Below are positions 51,618 to 61,623 of a stretch of 64,000 bases of DNA, in pieces. Where the stretch lies: contig JAEYWY010000005.1 in NCBI GenBank assembly GCA_023428695.1, positions 62,001 through 126,000 on the forward strand. Reading direction: 5' to 3'. The position numbers and the translations under genes are program-made. The stretch comes from Bacteroidota bacterium. GTDB taxonomy: Bacteria; Bacteroidota; Bacteroidia; Cytophagales; Cyclobacteriaceae. Each line of letters starts with the position of its first letter. Position 1 is the stretch's first letter. Under the pieces are notes generated by a model. It did not search any database and was not told the DNA's origin. It worked only from the letters and a program-made list of their open reading frames with translations.

Positions 51618-51885
51618 CATCGTCATTCTGTTCAGGGTGAATTCGGAAATACTTAAGTGATTTCGTGGCAACCGCCTGCAACTCGTCGAAACTTCAATGG
51701 TTTGCAGTTTGTCTTCCGGCTTGTTATCCGGATTCGGTTGAACAAATCTTCGAAAAAAATCTAAATCACATAGGGAACGGCTGATAAGAAATTAAATGTC
51801 GGTTGCGGATTCGTATTTAGCGGCCTTATAAAAAAGGCATGAATATTTTACTCAACGTTTGATGCCGGATTTAAATGATTGACCT

Positions 51886-52356
51886 ATGATGCTGATACAG
51901 CGATTTATTGCTTTCACTCTCCTGGTGATCATACCCTTAGAGGTATCTTTCGGTTCAGCCGACGCTAGCCATTCCCCGCTGAAATGGAGTTTCTACTACG
52001 GCAAACTCCTGCTCATGAAAGGTGAAGAAGGTACAACAGGGCAGGCTCAGCTGAAAGTTGGCGAGTCCCTGAGAGGTGAGTTGCTGATTACGTTGGTTCA
52101 CGCGGGTGAGGAACCCGGCGTAAGTACGCTGACAGTCCGCAATGACTCAGGCGATGTCTTTGAATACCGTTATGAGAAACAGCGGCCTGTAGATGCCTTT
52201 ACCCCAACCGTTGGAACGGGAAGTCATTTCATCATTCCAATGGCAGAAGTGCTAAGCTCATTGACCGAAGGTCAATCTACGCAGCTGGATTTCTACTATT
52301 CCACCCCAGGAAACGATGAGTACCACATTGGCTCGATAACCTGTGTCGTTCAATAA
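51886..52356 (+). CDS. Secreted hypothetical protein
   Basis: This 156-residue protein starts with a signal peptide (MMLIQRFIAFTLLVIIPLEVSFGSADA). The rest is predicted beta-rich (GESLRGELLITLVHAGEE, STLTVRNDSGDVFEYRYE, GSHFIIPMAEVL), possibly a single beta-sandwich. No family is recognised. The 214-bp region upstream shows no clear promoter box. Confidence 0.65.
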   Translation: MMLIQRFIAFTLLVIIPLEVSFGSADASHSPLKWSFYYGKLLLMKGEEGTTGQAQLKVGESLRGELLITLVHAGEEPGVSTLTVRNDSGDVFEYRYEKQRPVDAFTPTVGTGSHFIIPMAEVLSSLTEGQSTQLDFYYSTPGNDEYHIGSITCVVQ

Positions 52357-52367
52357 CGATACGGGAA

Positions 52368-52383
52368 GTGGCCGTCAGGCCAC
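52368..52383 (+). repeat. Hairpin GTGGCC-GTCA-GGCCAC
   Basis: A perfect 6-bp stem with a 4-nt loop, 11 bp after the preceding stop and just before the AATCAGCG array. As at locus 1, a hairpin precedes the repeat array. Confidence 0.5.
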
Positions 52384-52391
52384 CGTGCGTC

Positions 52392-52464
52392 ATAATCAGC
52401 GCCTTCAATAATCAGCGTAATCAACAATCAGCGCAATCAGCGAACTCAACGGTCAATCAGCGGT
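52392..52464. repeat. AATCAGCG repeat array (locus 2)
   Basis: Five AATCAGCG words occur at irregular spacing, ending in AATCAGCGGTC 38 bp before the dehydrogenase start. It is related to the arrays at 48268 and 63562. Confidence 0.75.
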
Positions 52465-52501
52465 CTTGAATGGTTGCCCCCTTTCCCTTACTTTTGCGCC
52501 C

Positions 52502-55420
52502 ATGAATTTCAGCGCGCTTACGAATGAATTCGAAGGTGAATTCTACTCCGACGAGACTCACCGTCGTTTGTATGCTACAGACGCTTCGGCCTATCGCGAA
52601 ATCCCTCTTGCCGTTGCAGTACCGCGTACTGAAAAGGATATTGAGCGCCTCATCCGATTCGCGAAGGCGAATAAGACGTCGCTGATCCCGCGAACAGCCG
52701 GTACGTCACTGGCAGGCCAGGTTGTTGGTGCCGGCATCGTTGTCGATGTCTCGAAATATTTCAACAAGATCATCGGGATTAATCCTGCCGAAGGATGGGC
52801 CGTTGTGCAGCCCGGAATCGTTCGCGATGACCTCAATGCCACGCTGCGCGGTCATGGATGCTTCTTCGCACCGGAAACGTCAACCGCGAATCGCGCCATG
52901 ATCGGCGGGATGATCGGAAACAATTCCTGCGGGTCAAACAGCGTCGTCTATGGCAGCACGCGCGAACACCTCCTCGAAGTCGAGGGCTACCTTTCGGATG
53001 GAAGCCGCGTACGTTTTGGTCCGGTAGACACAACAGAATTTGAATCGCGTGTAAAAGGCGCGTCCGATAATTTCGAACATACGCTTTATCAACACATTCA
53101 CGAGGTACTTGGTAATAGTGATAACGTTCGCGAGATCAAAAAAGAATTTCCGAAGTCGAGCGTGCCACGAAGGAATACCGGTTACGCGATCGACGTGTTG
53201 GCGTGCATGGCTCCGTTTAGTCAGAATGGCGGACCCTTTAACTTCTGCAGTCTCATCGCGGGATCGGAGGGAACGTTGGTTTTTGTTACTGCGGCAAAGA
53301 TCAGGCTTACCAAACTTGAGCCGCCGCACAAACGCCTCGTATGTATTCATTGCAACAGTATTGATGAATCGCTTCATGCCAATCTTATTGCGCTTGAATA
53401 CCGCCCTTCTGCTGTGGAGCTCATGGATCACTATGTGTTTGAAGCGACGAAACGAAACCGGGGTCAGGCCGAGAACCGGTTTTTTATAGAAGGTGATCCG
53501 CAGGCGATACTCGTTGCCGAACTCACGCGTGCCACACCCGAAGAAGCACAGCGTGACGCAGAAGCGCTCGTAGCAGATCTTCGCAGCCGTGGTCTCGGTT
53601 ATTCATATCCGATTGTCGGTGGAGAAAACATCAAGAAGGTGTGGAATCTGCGTAAGGCTGGTCTTGGTTTGCTAAGTAACGTTCCAGGCGACGACAAGCC
53701 GGTTCCCGTAATTGAAGATACTGCAGTCGATGTAAAGGATCTTCCGGCCTACATCGCGGAAATGAATGAACTGCTGCGGAGTCATGGTTTGTACAGCGTG
53801 CATTACGCTCACGCAGGGAGTGGTGAGTTGCATTTGCGTCCAATCATCGATCTTAAGAAAGCCGAAGGCGTACGTTTGTTTCGTCGAATTGCGGAAGATA
53901 CAGCGGCACTTGTCAAGAAATATCGCGGATCACTCTCCGGTGAACATGGTGATGGCAGGTTGCGTGGTGAGTTCATTCCAAAGATGATTGGCGAACACAA
54001 TTACCGCCTTATACTTCAACTCAAGAAGGTTTGGGATCCCGATAACATTTTTAATCCCGGCAAGATCGTTGAAACGCCGCCGATGGATACAAACCTCCGT
54101 TATGAGCGCGATCAGAAAACGCCGGAGTTCGAAACGATCCTTGACTTTTCCGAGACGATGGGTATTCTGCGGACTGCGGAACAATGTAACGGGTCCGGGG
54201 ATTGCCGGAAAACAGAACTAAGCGGCGGTACGATGTGTCCCAGCTACATGGCTACACGCAATGAGAAGGATACCACCCGCGCACGTGCGAATATCCTGCG
54301 CGAGATGATTACGCGTTCCGACAGGTCGAATCCCTTCGCACATGATGAAATCAAAGATGTAATGGATCTCTGTCTGAGTTGCAAGGGATGTAAATCCGAG
54401 TGCCCTTCCAACGTCGACATGGGCAAACTCAAGCAGGAATGGCAATACCAGTATTACAGGACGAAAGGCGTTCCGTTCAGAAACCGGTTGATCGGAAATT
54501 TTGCAGCCGGCATGAAGCTCGCGTCGATTTTGCCGTGGGGATATCGCGCACTATTCAGTAATAGCATTACAGGCAATCTGATCAAACAATTGATGGGCTT
54601 CGCCACAAAGCGAAGCATGCCTGAACTGTCGCAAATGTCGTGGAAGAGTTGGTTCAAGAAGAATTTCCAACCAACGGTGAAAGAACCCGTTGGCAAGGTG
54701 TATCTGTTCATTGATGAACTTCTCAACTACAACGAAGCGCACATTGGCATTGCCACGGTTCAGTTACTCGATCGTCTGGGCTACGAGATTCGTTTTGTTG
54801 AACATAAGGAATCCGGAAGAAGCTTTTTGTCGAAAGGGCTGTTGGAGGAGGCGCGTGATCTCGCCCGGGCGAACGTTGCAATTTTCAGCAAGCTCGTCAC
54901 CGATGAGACGCCTCTGATTGGTGTTGAACCCTCAGCAATCCTGACGTTCCGCGATGAATACCCTGATTTGCTTCGCGGAGACGAAAAAACGCTCGCGAAA
55001 GAAATTGCGCGGAACACCTTCATGATCGAAGAATTTCTCGCCCGCGAACTTGAGCTGGGCAGGATCAATCCGGAACGCTTTGGCAATCAAAAGCGCCTGA
55101 TCAAGTTGCATGGCCATTGCCAGCAAAAAGCGCTTTCATCCATGACGCCGGTGAAAATCGTGCTCACCCGGCTCGGAAACAACGAGGTTCACATGATCCC
55201 ATCAGGATGTTGCGGCATGGCTGGATCTTTCGGCTACGAAAAGGAACACTTTGATCTTTCTATGAAAATAGGGGAACTGGTGCTTTTTCCGGCGGTTCGC
55301 AAACAGCCCGAAGATGTAATGATTGCCGCGTGCGGGACAAGTTGCCGCCACCAGATCAAGGATGGTACCGGGCGAAAATCGTTGCATCCGGTTGAAATTC
55401 TGTTGAAAAGCCTTCAATAG
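52502..55420 (+). CDS. FAD-linked oxidase fused to Fe-S domain (D-lactate/glycolate dehydrogenase type)
   Basis: The 972-residue protein combines a GlcD-like FAD domain (IPRTAGTSLAGQVVGAGIVVD, GGMIGNNSCGSNSVVYG, LSGEHGDGRLRGEF) with a GlcF-like part. The latter has two iron-sulfur cysteine clusters (CNGSGDC...CPSY, and CLSCKGCKSECPS) and the CCG motifs GHCQQKAL and SGCCGMAGSF. Such fusions oxidise D-lactate, glycolate or other 2-hydroxy acids and feed electrons to quinones. The lactate made by rhamnose catabolism is the L form, so a link to that pathway is uncertain. ATG 52502 is preferred to 52466. Confidence 0.92.
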   Translation: MNFSALTNEFEGEFYSDETHRRLYATDASAYREIPLAVAVPRTEKDIERLIRFAKANKTSLIPRTAGTSLAGQVVGAGIVVDVSKYFNKIIGINPAEGWAVVQPGIVRDDLNATLRGHGCFFAPETSTANRAMIGGMIGNNSCGSNSVVYGSTREHLLEVEGYLSDGSRVRFGPVDTTEFESRVKGASDNFEHTLYQHIHEVLGNSDNVREIKKEFPKSSVPRRNTGYAIDVLACMAPFSQNGGPFNFCSLIAGSEGTLVFVTAAKIRLTKLEPPHKRLVCIHCNSIDESLHANLIALEYRPSAVELMDHYVFEATKRNRGQAENRFFIEGDPQAILVAELTRATPEEAQRDAEALVADLRSRGLGYSYPIVGGENIKKVWNLRKAGLGLLSNVPGDDKPVPVIEDTAVDVKDLPAYIAEMNELLRSHGLYSVHYAHAGSGELHLRPIIDLKKAEGVRLFRRIAEDTAALVKKYRGSLSGEHGDGRLRGEFIPKMIGEHNYRLILQLKKVWDPDNIFNPGKIVETPPMDTNLRYERDQKTPEFETILDFSETMGILRTAEQCNGSGDCRKTELSGGTMCPSYMATRNEKDTTRARANILREMITRSDRSNPFAHDEIKDVMDLCLSCKGCKSECPSNVDMGKLKQEWQYQYYRTKGVPFRNRLIGNFAAGMKLASILPWGYRALFSNSITGNLIKQLMGFATKRSMPELSQMSWKSWFKKNFQPTVKEPVGKVYLFIDELLNYNEAHIGIATVQLLDRLGYEIRFVEHKESGRSFLSKGLLEEARDLARANVAIFSKLVTDETPLIGVEPSAILTFRDEYPDLLRGDEKTLAKEIARNTFMIEEFLARELELGRINPERFGNQKRLIKLHGHCQQKALSSMTPVKIVLTRLGNNEVHMIPSGCCGMAGSFGYEKEHFDLSMKIGELVLFPAVRKQPEDVMIAACGTSCRHQIKDGTGRKSLHPVEILLKSLQ

Positions 55421-55487
55421 GCCAGGAATAGGGGTTTTTGACAACTTCAGTCAGAACCTTACCCGAGTCAAGCTAAACGCACCTCAA

Positions 55488-55521
55488 AACCCTCATAGCA
55501 GGCCGCTGAGGGCGTTTTTTC
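55488..55521 (+). terminator. Rho-independent terminator after the dehydrogenase
   Basis: CCCTCA and TGAGGG form a stem (it can also extend through AGC/GCT), followed by GCGTTTTTT. It ends 27 bp before the next start codon. Confidence 0.75.
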
Positions 55522-55547
55522 GTATATTCGTAAGTGTTTGCTTGCTT

Positions 55548-56669
55548 ATGAAACCAGTAATAAAATATCTCTTACTGTCCCTCGCGCCATTGCTGCTATC
55601 CTGCGGTGATGACAGCAGTGAAGAAGTTAATCCCAAGGGAGCGCCCGATTGGGTGGCAGGTTCGCCATCGGTCGCCAGTGGTGCAGTTTCGGTGGACTTG
55701 AACGCCACTACCCAGGGGGCTGCAAAAGTCTACTATGTGGTATCCACAAAACCGCTCAACTACTCAGCGGAACAGATCATCAAATATGGGGTTAAACCGA
55801 ACAATTCGAGTATCAAAGCCCATGGGGTGATCGAAACGTCATCCGGAAAGGAATCCAGGAAGACGATTTCCGCGCTCTTACAAAAGACAAAATACTACGC
55901 CTACTTCGCGGCGCAGAATGTGAAGGATACCATTTACCAACAGACGGTCTCCGCCAAGGAGTTCGTGACGGCCAACCGCCTTGATACCGCGGAATTCAAT
56001 TCATCTGCGGAAAGCCGCAAGGTAAAGTACCTCATATACCGACCTGAGGAGGTAATCAAATATCCTGAGAAGAAATATCCGATTTGCTATGCGTTGGGTG
56101 GTAACGGCGAAGTAGCTACTGCGGAAAAACCAATCAACATGATCAGAAATGGTTCGATCCTCGAATACATTTATAAAGGCAATAATGTGCCGATGATGGT
56201 TATGGGGATTCAGCATGATCGCCAGAATTGGAACGTTCAACTGATCGATGAAGGAATCACACACGGTAACAAAACCTATCCCGTCGATGAATCACGCGTT
56301 TATCTCACAGGTATGAGTGGTGGTGCATTCGGTGCTTGGAGTTACGCCGTCGCCCACGCGGAACGCCTCGCGGCAATCGTACCGATTTCAGGCGGCGGAA
56401 ACACTGGTAAGGCTTGCACGCTGAAGGGTGTTGCTGTCTGGGCGTTTCACAATCAGACAGATAACACAGTGGCATCGTCGGGTTCGGTCAACATGATTAA
56501 CGCTATCAAGGCCTGCCCGCCTCAGAAGGAAACAAAACTCCTCCTCTTCCCTGATACGGGGCACGACTGCTGGCGAAGGGTCTACGACAAGAATCACTCA
56601 AACTGGAGCAAGAGCCCCGGTGTTGCAAAATTCGACATCTACGACTGGCTCCTTTCGAAGTCGAAGTAG
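55548..56669 (+). CDS. Alpha/beta-hydrolase-like lipoprotein (esterase/depolymerase type)
   Basis: This 373-residue lipoprotein (signal ending LLLSC) has an N-terminal Fn3-like part (about residues 30-140, AAKVYYVVSTKPLN). A C-terminal alpha/beta hydrolase follows, with the nucleophile elbow GMSGGAFG, a probable acid in VWAFHNQTDNTV and the His in FPDTGHDCW. The pattern resembles PHB-depolymerase or feruloyl-esterase-like proteins. The substrate is unknown. A TATATTCG box upstream resembles a promoter with one mismatch. ATG 55548 is preferred to TTG 55542. Confidence 0.8.
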   Translation: MKPVIKYLLLSLAPLLLSCGDDSSEEVNPKGAPDWVAGSPSVASGAVSVDLNATTQGAAKVYYVVSTKPLNYSAEQIIKYGVKPNNSSIKAHGVIETSSGKESRKTISALLQKTKYYAYFAAQNVKDTIYQQTVSAKEFVTANRLDTAEFNSSAESRKVKYLIYRPEEVIKYPEKKYPICYALGGNGEVATAEKPINMIRNGSILEYIYKGNNVPMMVMGIQHDRQNWNVQLIDEGITHGNKTYPVDESRVYLTGMSGGAFGAWSYAVAHAERLAAIVPISGGGNTGKACTLKGVAVWAFHNQTDNTVASSGSVNMINAIKACPPQKETKLLLFPDTGHDCWRRVYDKNHSNWSKSPGVAKFDIYDWLLSKSK

Positions 56670-56692
56670 TCTTCGGAGTACATGATCGTTGA

Positions 56693-57463
56693 TCAGCGCT
56701 TGCCGGTGAGATCGTCGCCGTTGCGCATACTGTTCATCACTTTGTTGGCAAAGACAAAGTTGTCGAGTTCGCGAACGCCTGAGTGTGTGATGTCATGTTT
56801 GGTTCCTTCCCAGAGTTTCCTGCCCTGGTAAAGAAAGAGGATCTTCTCACCGATTCCAATCATGGAATTCATGTCGTGGGTAACGACAATAGTGGTCATA
56901 TCAAGATCTTCCGAAAGATCCTGAATGAGTTCGTCAATGAGAACCGACGTCTGCGGGTCAAGTCCCGAATTCGGCTCGTCACAAAAAAGATACTGAGGTG
57001 TATTTACAATAGCACGGGCGATACCAACGCGTTTCTTCATACCACCACTGATTTCCGACGGCATTTTCTTGTTCACGTTTTCAAGTCCGACGCGCTTCAG
57101 ACAAAAGTTCACGCGGTCGAGTTTTTCGTCGCGCTTCATTGAAGTGAGGATGTCAAGCGGAAACATGACGTTTTCTTCGACGTTCTTGCTGTCGAACAAT
57201 GCACTTCCCTGAAACAACATGCCCATCTCTCTGCGGATTTCAATCTTCAGATCGCGATTGCCGGCGTAAAAGTCACGGCCATCGTAGAGCACCTTGCCTG
57301 TATCAGGTTTCAGCAGGCCGACGATGCACTTAAGCAGCACGCTCTTGCCTGTACCACTCGACCCAATAATGAGATTTGGTTTTCCCTTCTCGAAGACACC
57401 GCTGATGCCCTCGAGTATCGTCTTACCGTTAAACCCTTTTGATATGTTTTCAATCTCAATCAT
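56693..57463 (-). CDS. mlaF: MlaF-like phospholipid-transport ABC ATPase
   Basis: The 256-residue ATPase has a Walker A motif (IGSSGTGKSVLL), Q-loop (MGMLFQGSALFDS), signature (SEISGGMKKRVGIARAI), Walker B (YLFCDEPNSGLDP) and switch His (VVTHDMNSM). The early FQGSALFDS pattern is characteristic of MlaF. It works with the MlaE permease, whose gene overlaps by one base, in keeping outer-membrane lipid asymmetry. The substrate-binding MlaD gene is not in the window. Confidence 0.93.
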   Translation of the reverse strand: MIEIENISKGFNGKTILEGISGVFEKGKPNLIIGSSGTGKSVLLKCIVGLLKPDTGKVLYDGRDFYAGNRDLKIEIRREMGMLFQGSALFDSKNVEENVMFPLDILTSMKRDEKLDRVNFCLKRVGLENVNKKMPSEISGGMKKRVGIARAIVNTPQYLFCDEPNSGLDPQTSVLIDELIQDLSEDLDMTTIVVTHDMNSMIGIGEKILFLYQGRKLWEGTKHDITHSGVRELDNFVFANKVMNSMRNGDDLTGKR

Positions 57464-58197
57464 TATCCAAGTAACAGTTGGGCCAGGAAATAATCCGAAA
57501 GCAAGACGGCAATAACAGAATTTGTCACAGCCTTCGTACTTGCCACACCCACCTCGAGCGCTCCACCCTGTGTATAGTACCCCTGGTATGAAGAGATTGA
57601 CGAAACGAGAAATGCAAATACAACGGACTTGATAAGCGCAAACGTGACGGTAAACTGGTTGAAGCCGTACCGGATCCCGTAGACGTAATCATTTGGTGTT
57701 ATAATCTCGGTGATCGTTCCGACGAGATATCCGCCGGCGAGCGCACATACGCCTGCGACGATCACGAGTAATGGGTACATCAGAATCGAGGCAATGATCT
57801 TTGGCAATACGAGATACGATACGGAGTTGATGCCCATGACCTCGAGTGCGTCGATCTGTTCGGTGATCCTCATGGTACCAAGTCCGCCGGCCATACTCGA
57901 TCCGACTTTACCCGCATAAATAACGGCAATAATAGTGGGCGCAAGCTCCAGGACCGTCATTTCACGAACGACCTGGGAGATAACAAAATTCGGGATCAGC
58001 GGGCTAACCATGTTGAATGCAGTCTGCACAGTGGTCACCGCGCCCATGAACGTTGCGACAAGAGCGACGAGAAACAGCGAACCTATACCAATGGAGACAG
58101 ACTCCTCCAGAACCAGCTTATAATAGGTGCGGAAAGATTCGCGGTTGATAAAAAGGTTTCTAAGAAAAATGAAATACTTCCCGATTTCGGTAATCAT
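57463..58197 (-). CDS. mlaE: MlaE-family ABC permease
   Basis: This 244-residue polytopic membrane protein carries the MlaE-like segments FVISQVVREMTVLELAPTII, KVGSSMAGGLGTMRITEQIDALEVMGINS and YLVLPKIIASILMYPLL. It partners the adjacent MlaF ATPase, with overlapping start and stop, in phospholipid transport. It is divergent from an SDR gene with 81 bp between starts. Confidence 0.94.
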   Translation of the reverse strand: MITEIGKYFIFLRNLFINRESFRTYYKLVLEESVSIGIGSLFLVALVATFMGAVTTVQTAFNMVSPLIPNFVISQVVREMTVLELAPTIIAVIYAGKVGSSMAGGLGTMRITEQIDALEVMGINSVSYLVLPKIIASILMYPLLVIVAGVCALAGGYLVGTITEIITPNDYVYGIRYGFNQFTVTFALIKSVVFAFLVSSISSYQGYYTQGGALEVGVASTKAVTNSVIAVLLSDYFLAQLLLG

Positions 58198-58278
58198 ACG
58201 TTTGCCTGCAAATACGCAAATCTTACTTTCAATGCACTATCTTGCGCAAGATACCCAAAAATCAGGTAAATAATTTTT

Positions 58279-58986
58279 ATGAACAAACTCATTGTGGTTA
58301 CCGGTGGAACAAAGGGGATTGGACGCGCTGTTGTTGAAAAATTCGCATCCGCGGGTTTTGATGTTGCTACGTGTTCCCGAAGCCGGAACGACCTCGACCA
58401 ACTCGCTAATAACCTGACTGGAAAGTTCGCAAACTGCCGGATATTCACCTTTGTAGCTGATATGAGCAAGCGGAATGACGTCGAGGCATTTTCCCGAATG
58501 GTAACCGGACTGGGTCGGCCTGTTGACGTTCTGGTAAACAACACAGGATACTTCATACCGGGTGACATCACTACCGAAGAGGAAGGCACCCTTGAGAGTA
58601 TGATTGAAGCGAATTTGTACAGCGCCTATCACACGACGCGCCATCTCGTCGGTGATATGAAGCAACGGAAGCACGGTCACATTTTTAACATGTGCTCGAT
58701 TGCAAGCATCGCCGCGTATCCAAATGGCGGTTCGTACGCAATTTCGAAATTCGCCTTACTTGGTTTCTCAAAATGTCTGAGAGAGGAATTAAAGCCTTTG
58801 GGAATCCGCGTCACCGCAGTCTTGCCTGGAGCCACGTATACAAACAGCTGGGCCGGAGCCGACCTTCCGGAGGAACGCTTTATGAAAGCAGATGACGTTG
58901 CAGAAACGATCTATTCCGCGTGGGCACTCTCGGAAAGAAGTGTGGTTGAAGAGATTTTGATCCGCCCGCAGCTGGGCGATTTGTAA
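58279..58986 (+). CDS. Short-chain dehydrogenase/reductase
   Basis: This 235-residue SDR has TGGTKGIGRAVVEKF (cofactor loop), LVNNTGYF, the catalytic Ser in MCSIASIA and YAISKFALLGF with Tyr and Lys. It is cytoplasmic. SDRs of this size include 3-oxoacyl-ACP reductase-like and sepiapterin-reductase-like enzymes; the substrate cannot be assigned. ispG follows 52 bp later. Confidence 0.92.
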   Translation: MNKLIVVTGGTKGIGRAVVEKFASAGFDVATCSRSRNDLDQLANNLTGKFANCRIFTFVADMSKRNDVEAFSRMVTGLGRPVDVLVNNTGYFIPGDITTEEEGTLESMIEANLYSAYHTTRHLVGDMKQRKHGHIFNMCSIASIAAYPNGGSYAISKFALLGFSKCLREELKPLGIRVTAVLPGATYTNSWAGADLPEERFMKADDVAETIYSAWALSERSVVEEILIRPQLGDL

Positions 58987-59038
58987 CCTTACAGCATTTT
59001 TCATCCGCCGGAACATTTTTGGATTTTTAAGGTTAATT

Positions 59039-61012
59039 TTGAGAAAACTATCTATTGTGAATGCACCCCTTGCATCGTTGAAGGCATATTGTAACAGTCT
59101 TGTCGAATACCAACGCCGCAAAACCGTGGAAGTCAGCATAGGCGACCTCCCAATGGGCGGCATAAATCCGATTCGTATCCAGTCAATGACGACCGTCGAT
59201 ACAATGGATACCATCGGCTCGGTAGAGCAGACAATCAGAATGGTGGAAGCCGGCTGCGAATACGTTCGTATTACTGCTCCGAGTGTGAAGGAAGCACAGA
59301 ACCTTGAGGCGATCAAAATGGAACTTCGGAAAAGGGGCTACAACGTTCCGCTGGTCGCAGATATCCACTTTACGCCTAACGCTGCAGAACTTGCGGCAAG
59401 GATCGTTGAAAAAGTGCGTATCAATCCCGGCAACTACGCCGACAAGAAACGTTTTGAGACGATCGACTATACAGAGGAAGCCTACCGTGCAGAACTGGAT
59501 CGCATTCGCGATAAGTTCGTCCCGCTGATCAAAATCTGCAAAGAATACGGGACGGCCATGCGCATAGGCACGAATCACGGCTCGTTATCTGACCGCATTA
59601 TGAGCCGTTACGGTGACAATCCGGTTGGTATGGTGGAATCCGCACTGGAGTTCCTTCGGATTTGTGAAGACGAATCGTATTACAACATCGTACTCTCCAT
59701 GAAATCGAGCAACCCGCAGGTGATGGTTCAGGCTTACCGGCTGCTGGTTCAGAAGCTTGACGAGGAGGGTCTCAAACCGTATCCGCTTCATCTCGGTGTT
59801 ACTGAAGCCGGTGATGGCGAAGACGGAAGAATAAAATCCGCTGTGGGAATCGGAACGCTGCTGGAAGATGGTCTCGGCGACACGATCCGGGTAAGCCTCA
59901 CCGAGGAACCCGAGGCCGAGGTGCCAGTAGCCATCTCGTTGGCGGAGCGCTATAAATCGCGGGTCGGGCACAAACCGATTCCCGATATTCGCATTTATCC
60001 CGTTACTCCGTTCGAGTACAATAAACGGATCTCTCACGCAGTTGCCAATGTTGGCGGGACAAACGTGCCCCGCGTCATAGCAGACTTCTCGGTAAGAGAA
60101 CAAATTACCGCAGCTTCACTGTTCGCGGTGGGCTATCAATATTCCGTACCGCTGGACAAATGGAATATCTCCGATGCCGCGTGCGATTACATTTACGCAG
60201 GCGCAAACCAGATTGATTTTGAAATTCCCGGTACGCTTGGTGTTATCATGGATTTTGACGCATGGAAACAGCAGAGGGAACGTGCAAGACATTATCCCCT
60301 GTTTACGGCAGATCAATATCGAAGCTCGGAGCGTATACCAGTGGAATTGTATTTTGTTAACGTCACACTGCGTGATCTGGATGATAGGCTTCTTGATAAA
60401 CTCAAGACAGATACGAAGGCTGTGCTGATAGCACGCACAGACAATGCACATGCGATGGCCGGGTTGAGGCGTTTGTTTGTGGAATTGATGCAGCTGGAAT
60501 ACGCTGTGCCAGTGGTGCTTGCACGGAGGTATGAATGCATAACAGAAGACGAATTCCGTCTGTACGCAGCCACAGACACAGGGGGTTTACTCGTGGATGG
60601 TTTGGGTGATGGACTGATGTTGTCGGCAGCAGGTATACCTGAGCGGATTGTTAACCAGACTGCGTTCAATATTTTGCAGGCCACCAGAACGCGAATCTCG
60701 AAAACAGAATATATCAGCTGTCCGTCATGCGGAAGAACACTATTTGATTTACAGGAGACGACGGCGCGTATCCGGTCCGTTACAAATCATCTGAAAGGCG
60801 TGAAGATCGGTATCATGGGATGTATTGTGAATGGCCCCGGAGAAATGGCAGATGCCGATTATGGTTACGTCGGTTCGGGGCCGGGTCGCATAACGCTTTA
60901 TAAAGGCCGCGAAGTTGTCCGCAGAAATGTTCCTACAGCGCAGGCAGTGGACGAACTGATTAATCTTATTCGCGAGCATGGAGACTGGATTGAACCGGTT
61001 GAGGGTGTTTAA
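59039..61012 (+). CDS. ispG: IspG, 4-hydroxy-3-methylbut-2-enyl-diphosphate synthase (long form)
   Basis: The 657-residue protein contains the N-terminal barrel (GDLPMGGINPIRIQSMTT, VRITAPSVKEAQNL, VADIHFTPNAAELAA). A central insertion (about residues 270-510) typical of the Bacteroidota/plant form follows. The C-terminal iron-sulfur domain has cysteines in SCPSCGRTLFDL and IGIMGCIVNGPGEMADADYG. It makes HMBPP in the MEP isoprenoid pathway. The start appears to be TTG 59039 or GTG 59054, as no ATG fits. Confidence 0.96.
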   Translation: MRKLSIVNAPLASLKAYCNSLVEYQRRKTVEVSIGDLPMGGINPIRIQSMTTVDTMDTIGSVEQTIRMVEAGCEYVRITAPSVKEAQNLEAIKMELRKRGYNVPLVADIHFTPNAAELAARIVEKVRINPGNYADKKRFETIDYTEEAYRAELDRIRDKFVPLIKICKEYGTAMRIGTNHGSLSDRIMSRYGDNPVGMVESALEFLRICEDESYYNIVLSMKSSNPQVMVQAYRLLVQKLDEEGLKPYPLHLGVTEAGDGEDGRIKSAVGIGTLLEDGLGDTIRVSLTEEPEAEVPVAISLAERYKSRVGHKPIPDIRIYPVTPFEYNKRISHAVANVGGTNVPRVIADFSVREQITAASLFAVGYQYSVPLDKWNISDAACDYIYAGANQIDFEIPGTLGVIMDFDAWKQQRERARHYPLFTADQYRSSERIPVELYFVNVTLRDLDDRLLDKLKTDTKAVLIARTDNAHAMAGLRRLFVELMQLEYAVPVVLARRYECITEDEFRLYAATDTGGLLVDGLGDGLMLSAAGIPERIVNQTAFNILQATRTRISKTEYISCPSCGRTLFDLQETTARIRSVTNHLKGVKIGIMGCIVNGPGEMADADYGYVGSGPGRITLYKGREVVRRNVPTAQAVDELINLIREHGDWIEPVEGV

Positions 61013-61042
61013 TGAATCTTCTCTGAACTGAAAGGCGAACAA

Positions 61043-61273
61043 ATGACTGAAAGCAGCGATAAAGAAAAGGAAAACACCTCACAGCGTACCTGGAAGGTTT
61101 TCTTCAGCCTCGGTGAAGTGGGAGGGTATTTCTTCCGGAAGAAAGATACAAACCGTCCTTCCAATATCAACCTGCGCATGATGCACGGCGTGAACAGGAT
61201 ATCGATCATAATATTCCTTCTCGGTGTCCTGTATCTGATTTACAAACTCGCTATCAAACCGGCTTTAGAGTGA
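61043..61273 (+). CDS. Small single-pass membrane protein (DUF6728-like)
   Basis: This is a 76-residue protein with an acidic start, a motif FFSLGEVGGYFFRKKDTNRP and one transmembrane helix near the C-terminus (ISIIIFLLGVLYLIYKL). It resembles the DUF6728 proteins of Cytophagales as I recall them. Its stop overlaps the GTG start of the next gene. The function is unknown. Confidence 0.75.
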   Translation: MTESSDKEKENTSQRTWKVFFSLGEVGGYFFRKKDTNRPSNINLRMMHGVNRISIIIFLLGVLYLIYKLAIKPALE

Positions 61274-61623
61274 ACCTGGAGTCTTTTCGTGCTTACTGTC
61301 TGTCCAAAAAAGGAGTCACTGAAGAACTTCCCTTTGATGAAACTACTCTCGTATTCAAAGTGATGGGGAAAATGTTTGCGCTTACCGACATGGATGATTT
61401 CTCAAGTGTTAACCTGAAGTCCGATCCGGAAGTCGCCATAGAACTGCGGGAGAAATATGAAGCAGTTCAGCCCGGCTATCACATGAATAAGAAGCACTGG
61501 AATACGATAATCTTTGATGGATCGGTGCCCGACCGGGATCTGAGAGCCTGGATCGACGCTTCCTATGATTTAGTGGTGTCCGGACTCACGAAAAAGCAAA
61601 AACTGGCGTTAGAATCCCTGTAA
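61270..61623 (+). CDS. MmcQ/YjbR-family protein
   Basis: This 117-residue protein matches the MmcQ/YjbR fold: KKGVTEELPFDETTLVFKVMGKMFAL, VNLKSDPEVAIELREKYEAVQPGYHMNKKHW and the C-terminal ELVVSGL-like DLVVSGLTKK. The family is often annotated as DNA-binding, with weak evidence. The GTG start overlaps the upstream stop (GTGA), indicating coupling. Confidence 0.9.
   Translation: MNLESFRAYCLSKKGVTEELPFDETTLVFKVMGKMFALTDMDDFSSVNLKSDPEVAIELREKYEAVQPGYHMNKKHWNTIIFDGSVPDRDLRAWIDASYDLVVSGLTKKQKLALESL

Noticed and set aside
52934..53431. 165-residue minus-strand frame inside the FAD/Fe-S dehydrogenase gene
   Set aside because: The plus strand encodes well-known FAD-domain motifs throughout.
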